Shown here one piece after another: positions 36,344 to 39,344 of a stretch of DNA of 39,344 bases. The notes beneath the pieces are model-generated. The model worked only from the letters and a program-made list of their open reading frames with translations, did no database searches and had not been told where the DNA came from. The first letter of the stretch is position 1; every line of letters starts with the position of its first letter. Source of the DNA: Sporosarcina koreensis (GTDB lineage: Bacteria; Bacillota; Bacilli; Bacillales_A; Planococcaceae); the NCBI RefSeq assembly GCF_001531445.1, contig NZ_LQYA01000049.1, positions 1 through 39,344 of the forward strand, given 5' to 3'. Both the position numbers and the translations under genes were made by a program.

Positions 36344-37548
36344 CCCGTCACCCCCACTTCTTTCTGTTGAATTGGAAAGGTAATATAAATCCCAAACCCT
36401 TCCCCTTCCTCGCTTCTGATTGCAAATGAACCCCCATGCTCCGCAACACGTTCCTTCATGTTGATCAAACCGAAGTTCGGGATGACATTCTTCTGTCCAA
36501 TCCCATCATCCGTGATGGTCAGTCGGATTTCAGTTTCTCCTACATGGATCGCCACGAGGCAAGTACCAGCATTTCCATGCTTTTTCGCATTCGTCAGCCC
36601 TTCCTGCACAACTCTTTTAATCGTAGGCTGCAAGGGGGCAGGAAGGATCGATAAATCACCATTCAATGAAAGGGACGTTTCCATTTGTGTCATCCCGGAA
36701 AACTCATCGAGCAATCCCTCTAATACCTCGTAAATTGAACCCCCCCGGTCATCCTCCTTCAACGTCCTGACAGACACTCGAAGCTCCTGAAGGGAATCCC
36801 GCGTCAACTGCTCACAGAGGGCGATGGCTTCTTTCGCTTTCCCCACATTCCTCTCCACCATCTCGCCAGCCACTTGCAACTGCACGATCAATGCAGTCAT
36901 TTTATGGCCAACCGTATCGTGGATTTCCCGAGCAATCTCGTTCCGCTCTCGAATGACCGTCAACTGTTCCACCTGCTCGGCATACGCTCGCAACTGCCCG
37001 TGCGCAGCCTGCAAAGCCACATGGGATTCATTTAGCTGCCCATATTGAACCGAAATCGTTTCCCTCGCATTATGGAAATTTTGAATAAGTCCCCCCACGA
37101 AAGCACCATAGAACACGAACATCCCATTCACCATATTACTAGAGAGGGAAAATTCACCGGTCTGTGCATAGATCCGGAAGCTAATCACAATCCATACCAC
37201 AACAAACAAGCCTGAAAAAAGACCAAGAAGCTTCTTTTGATCGTATAATATAAAAACAGTCGTAGACAGAATGCCGAAAAAAATTAAATACAAATAGCCG
37301 CTTTCCGAGAATAAAAAGCCGAACCCCGTAATGACAATGAAATCAATTACAGAACAAAGAATTCTCGTCCTCTCACGGACGTTGGCCATTTGCATAAAAT
37401 GGCTGACAACGAAAAGGGGAATGGCAATGCATATATAAATAACCCTCAGATCCGTAATCCCATCCGTCATTTGAAGAAAATAGCCACTTAATATGACCAA
37501 CATCACTACTCGCACCAGGCTGAATAAAAACATTGAGAAACTTTTCAT
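36340..37548 (-). CDS. Sensor histidine kinase (HisKA_3 / LiaS-DesK class)
   Basis: Membrane kinase of the two-component system. The 402-aa protein has four to six N-terminal membrane helices (about 6-160), a coiled coil (QLNESHVALQAAHGQLRAYAEQVEQL, about 175-205), the phospho-acceptor His in EIAREIHDTVGHKMTAL, and a GHKL ATPase with TITDDGIGQ and GLINMKERV. The start ATG 37548 has GGGGGAG upstream; further in-frame codons upstream overlap that site. The seven-unit repeat array begins 23 bp upstream, which leaves no room for a normal promoter between the two. Confidence 0.93.
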   Translation of the reverse strand: MKSFSMFLFSLVRVVMLVILSGYFLQMTDGITDLRVIYICIAIPLFVVSHFMQMANVRERTRILCSVIDFIVITGFGFLFSESGYLYLIFFGILSTTVFILYDQKKLLGLFSGLFVVVWIVISFRIYAQTGEFSLSSNMVNGMFVFYGAFVGGLIQNFHNARETISVQYGQLNESHVALQAAHGQLRAYAEQVEQLTVIRERNEIAREIHDTVGHKMTALIVQLQVAGEMVERNVGKAKEAIALCEQLTRDSLQELRVSVRTLKEDDRGGSIYEVLEGLLDEFSGMTQMETSLSLNGDLSILPAPLQPTIKRVVQEGLTNAKKHGNAGTCLVAIHVGETEIRLTITDDGIGQKNVIPNFGLINMKERVAEHGGSFAIRSEEGEGFGIYITFPIQQKEVGVTG

Positions 37549-37570
37549 AACCACTCCCCCCATCCAAAGA

Positions 37571-37710
37571 AGCATAAATTTCGATATTCACGCATAAATC
37601 AAATCAAAGGCGCATAATATTTCAAAGCCACGCATAAAATCTTCTAAATAAGCATAAATACAAGTAGAAGCTCATAAAGCTACATTTTCGCGCATAATCG
37701 GTGTTAATTT
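37571..37710. repeat. Seven-unit 20-bp-period array (GCATAAA core), copy B
   Basis: GCATAA cores stand at 37572, 37592, 37612, 37632, 37652, 37672 (TCATAAA) and 37692: seven copies, exactly 20 bp apart. Five of seven are preceded by C. The 11-12 bases between cores are unrelated from unit to unit and unrelated to copy A at 24162. It lies in the short gap between the APH-like gene and the histidine kinase, on the same strand relative to the following minus-strand gene as copy A is to metG. Confidence 0.92.
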
Positions 37711-37746
37711 TAACCAATTCCGAAAACGAGGAGAGTTCAGAACCGT

Positions 37747-38643
37747 TTAAGGAGTTTCTATTATAGCCTTTATAATGCCTTCCAATCTATTCTTTCTATC
37801 AATCATTACTTTTGCAGAATCACAGTTGCGGGCATCAATTCCATTATGATTTAATAAAGCAACGATACCTCTTGTAAACCATAGAGCAAGACTCTCGCTA
37901 AGTAGTGTCCAATCAAATTGCGCAAAGTTCGATTTATAACCCTTCATAAAGTCATGTAAGGAAGCAAATATTACTACGTTCTCTTGACTCCAGTCCAATG
38001 TCGATGATATAACTGCACTCATATCAAAATGATTATTTCCTCTTCTAACTTCACCAAAATCAATTATGTATATATTATCTTCACCAAATAAGAGATTCCA
38101 TTTTCCTAAATCACCATGGATATAGCAATTGTTTTCATGATTGAGCGTAAAGCACCGCTCTACCATTTTCTGTAATTCACCTTTGAAAACCAGGTTCGGA
38201 AATCCATTATTTTGTTTCAACCGCTCCCACATTTCATGCAATGAAAAACGATCGGCTTGCTCGTACAAACCATCTATCCTTTGTAGTTCAGAATGGAAGA
38301 TACCTATTGTTCTTCCTAAGTCATAGAAGTTAATTTTATGCTCTCTGTTATGACTTGAGATGAACGTTTGCAGATTATAAATACCATCATCAAATTCAAT
38401 AAAAGGCTGATGGCTTACGCTCAAAAGAATTTCAGGAGAAATATTATGCCTGCTTAACACTTTCGAAACTTTATATTCTGTTATCGCTTGTTTGGAATCT
38501 TTTATTCTTCTCAATATATATTTTTCAATAGATGTGACAACTAACTTTGCATCCGAACTAATTCCCTTTCCAATTTCCTTTACTTCCACGACAGCCTTTA
38601 TTGGATAGAAACTTGAAAGCGTCTTATACTCGTTCCGATCCAT
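37747..38643 (-). CDS. APH-fold phosphotransferase family protein
   Basis: Aminoglycoside/choline-kinase-like phosphotransferase, 298 aa. Brenner's motif appears as YIHGDLGKWNLLFG (catalytic Asp, Asn) and the metal-binding DFG as IIDFGEVRRG, both intact. The N-terminal lobe holds an IEKYILRRIK lysine that may bind ATP. The small-molecule substrate cannot be inferred; the fold covers antibiotic kinases, choline and fructosamine kinases. It is 25 bp downstream of a small membrane gene and has a GGGGGG ribosome site. AT content is above that of the housekeeping block. Confidence 0.85.
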   Translation of the reverse strand: MDRNEYKTLSSFYPIKAVVEVKEIGKGISSDAKLVVTSIEKYILRRIKDSKQAITEYKVSKVLSRHNISPEILLSVSHQPFIEFDDGIYNLQTFISSHNREHKINFYDLGRTIGIFHSELQRIDGLYEQADRFSLHEMWERLKQNNGFPNLVFKGELQKMVERCFTLNHENNCYIHGDLGKWNLLFGEDNIYIIDFGEVRRGNNHFDMSAVISSTLDWSQENVVIFASLHDFMKGYKSNFAQFDWTLLSESLALWFTRGIVALLNHNGIDARNCDSAKVMIDRKNRLEGIIKAIIETP

Positions 38644-38668
38644 TGTAATCCCCCCTTTAGTTCCCCTT

Positions 38669-39013
38669 CTAATTCATTGGTCCGGTTATCATTATCAAAT
38701 CGCCCGTTATGGCATCAATGATTACCGTAGGCTCCTTGCCATCATATTCAAAGGTTACTTCCCATGAACGACGGTTCACCATTTCAGAGTAGAATCCATG
38801 CTTCAGCGATAATCTTGTGAGAGTTGGCCACATCTCTTCTATCTCTTTAGTAGGTATCAAGTCATCCCCATATCCATCTGGGGGATCTAATAAGTATTCA
38901 TATGCCTGCACAATCGCCTCTTCCGTAGTTAGTATCGGCTTTTGGTATTGATAGGAAAAGAGAATGGCAAGAACAAGAACTATGGCTATGACAATCGTAG
39001 TTCCCCGTTTCAT
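38669..39013 (-). CDS. Small membrane-anchored hypothetical protein
   Basis: Not recognised. The 114-aa protein has an N-terminal hydrophobic segment (about 5-22: TTIVIAIVLVLAILFSYQY) with a short positive N-terminus, so it is likely anchored with the remainder outside. The body (TTEEAIVQAYEYLL ... WEVTFEYDGKEPTVIIDAITGDLIMI) resembles the pattern of PepSY-like domains (EEAIxxA ... WxVxxxY ... VxIDAxTGxxL). Start ATG 39013 with GAGGTG; a GTG three codons earlier lies in that site. It probably shares a transcript with the APH-like gene. Confidence 0.7.
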   Translation of the reverse strand: MKRGTTIVIAIVLVLAILFSYQYQKPILTTEEAIVQAYEYLLDPPDGYGDDLIPTKEIEEMWPTLTRLSLKHGFYSEMVNRRSWEVTFEYDGKEPTVIIDAITGDLIMITGPMN

Positions 39014-39262
39014 GTAATGCACCTCGTTCGATGTCTATTCTCTTAATCATGAACTACTGATATTTTTTAAGCAATAGAGTTGGAAAATTTATATAGTTTA
39101 GTGTAAAACGGATGTCTGAAGGTTGGATAATTGATAAATGAAAATTGAACTTGGGGCGTGGGATGGGGCTCTTTGGACTCGAGTTGTTTTGGACGCGTAA
39201 CAAGCTTCTTTGGATATGGGGTAATTATGCACTTTTGCTTGAGAAGAACTAATTTTAAACAC
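39014..39262. other. Intergenic region between 5S rRNA and the small membrane gene
   Basis: No gene, promoter or repeat that I can support. Several short TTTGGA motifs occur between 39120 and 39215 but without a regular spacing. Confidence 0.4.
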
Positions 39263-39289
39263 AAAAAAACCATCCCCCACAGGGGATGG
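39263..39289 (-). terminator. rRNA operon terminator
   Basis: CCATCCCC and GGGGATGG arms with a short ACA-type loop, followed by seven T on the minus strand. It begins a few bases after the 5S end, so it closes the rRNA operon that enters from the right. Confidence 0.93.
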
Positions 39290-39294
39290 CCTTT

Positions 39295-39344
39295 GCCCGG
39301 CGACGTCCTACTCTCACAGGGGGAAGCCCCCTACTACCATCGGC
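39295..39344 (-). rRNA. rrf: 5S ribosomal RNA (3' part)
   Basis: The minus strand reads GCCGATGGTAGTAGGGGG, CTTCCCCCTGTGAGAGTAGG and ACGTCGCCGGGC, which is the conserved 3' half of Firmicutes 5S rRNA (loop E, helix IV and the 3' strand of helix I). Only about 50 of the usual 116 bases are in the window. The 3' end is put at about 39295 from the helix I strand. A strong terminator follows. The rest of the rRNA operon must lie beyond 39344. Confidence 0.95.

Noticed and set aside
39067..39280. Two overlapping minus-strand frames beside the 5S rRNA
   Set aside because: They extend into the rRNA terminator and lack ribosome sites and recognisable composition.

Overview
The window looks like a chromosomal segment of an endospore-forming member of the Bacillales, most likely Planococcaceae (Sporosarcina-like; the genus is inferred, not proven). 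The main evidence is a near-complete, inverted copy of the Bacillus subtilis 'yaaO-tmk ... mfd-spoVT' neighbourhood with sporulation genes in place (spoVT, fin, spoVG, an sspF-type SASP) and Spo0A, sigma-G, sigma-H and sigma-B type control sequences where B. subtilis has them.

Layout from left to right. (1) 1-3227: an iron-siderophore uptake locus. A FecCD permease (cut by the window edge) and a lipoprotein binding protein lie on the minus strand; an ATPase and an FhuF-like 2Fe-2S reductase lie on the plus strand. A perfect 15-bp Fur box sits between the two divergent units. (2) 3228-5950: a small accessory island between two look-alike bidirectional terminators. It holds a HepT-MntA module, a MazE-MazF module, a broken duplicate of spoVT, a 44-codon tail of a lost gene and an unrecognised 186-aa gene. 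(3) 5950-32197: the conserved block, transcribed mostly leftwards: tmk fused to a YaaO-type decarboxylase, darA, yaaR, holB, ricT, yabA, yabB, yazA, rsmI, metG, tatD, yabE, rnmV, rsmA, veg, sspF, ispE, purR, ridA, spoVG, glmU, prs, rplY/ctc, pth, fin, mfd, spoVT. Only abrB points right. yabG is missing between rsmA and veg. (4) 32271-37548: an ABC-2 exporter operon (ATPase plus two permeases) behind a NarL/LiaR-type two-component system. (5) 37747-39344: an APH-fold kinase, a small membrane-anchored protein and the 3' end of a 5S rRNA with its terminator, so an rRNA operon lies just to the right and reads into the window.

The conserved block combines DNA replication and repair (holB, yabA, mfd), tRNA and rRNA maturation (rsmA, rnmV, rsmI, metG, pth, yabB), precursor synthesis (tmk, prs, glmU, ispE, purR) and sporulation control.

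The least expected signals are three intergenic arrays, each upstream of a minus-strand gene. Two of them (24162-24301 and 37571-37710) have exactly seven units at exactly 20-bp spacing around a GCATAAA core with otherwise unrelated filler. The third (about 17227-17390) has a 21-bp period around GGGAAATAATCGATA. They are not CRISPRs, are not coding and are not explained by any feature class I know. Other points of note are the in-frame decarboxylase-Tmk fusion that keeps an internal tmk ribosome binding site, and the decaying accessory island beside spoVT.
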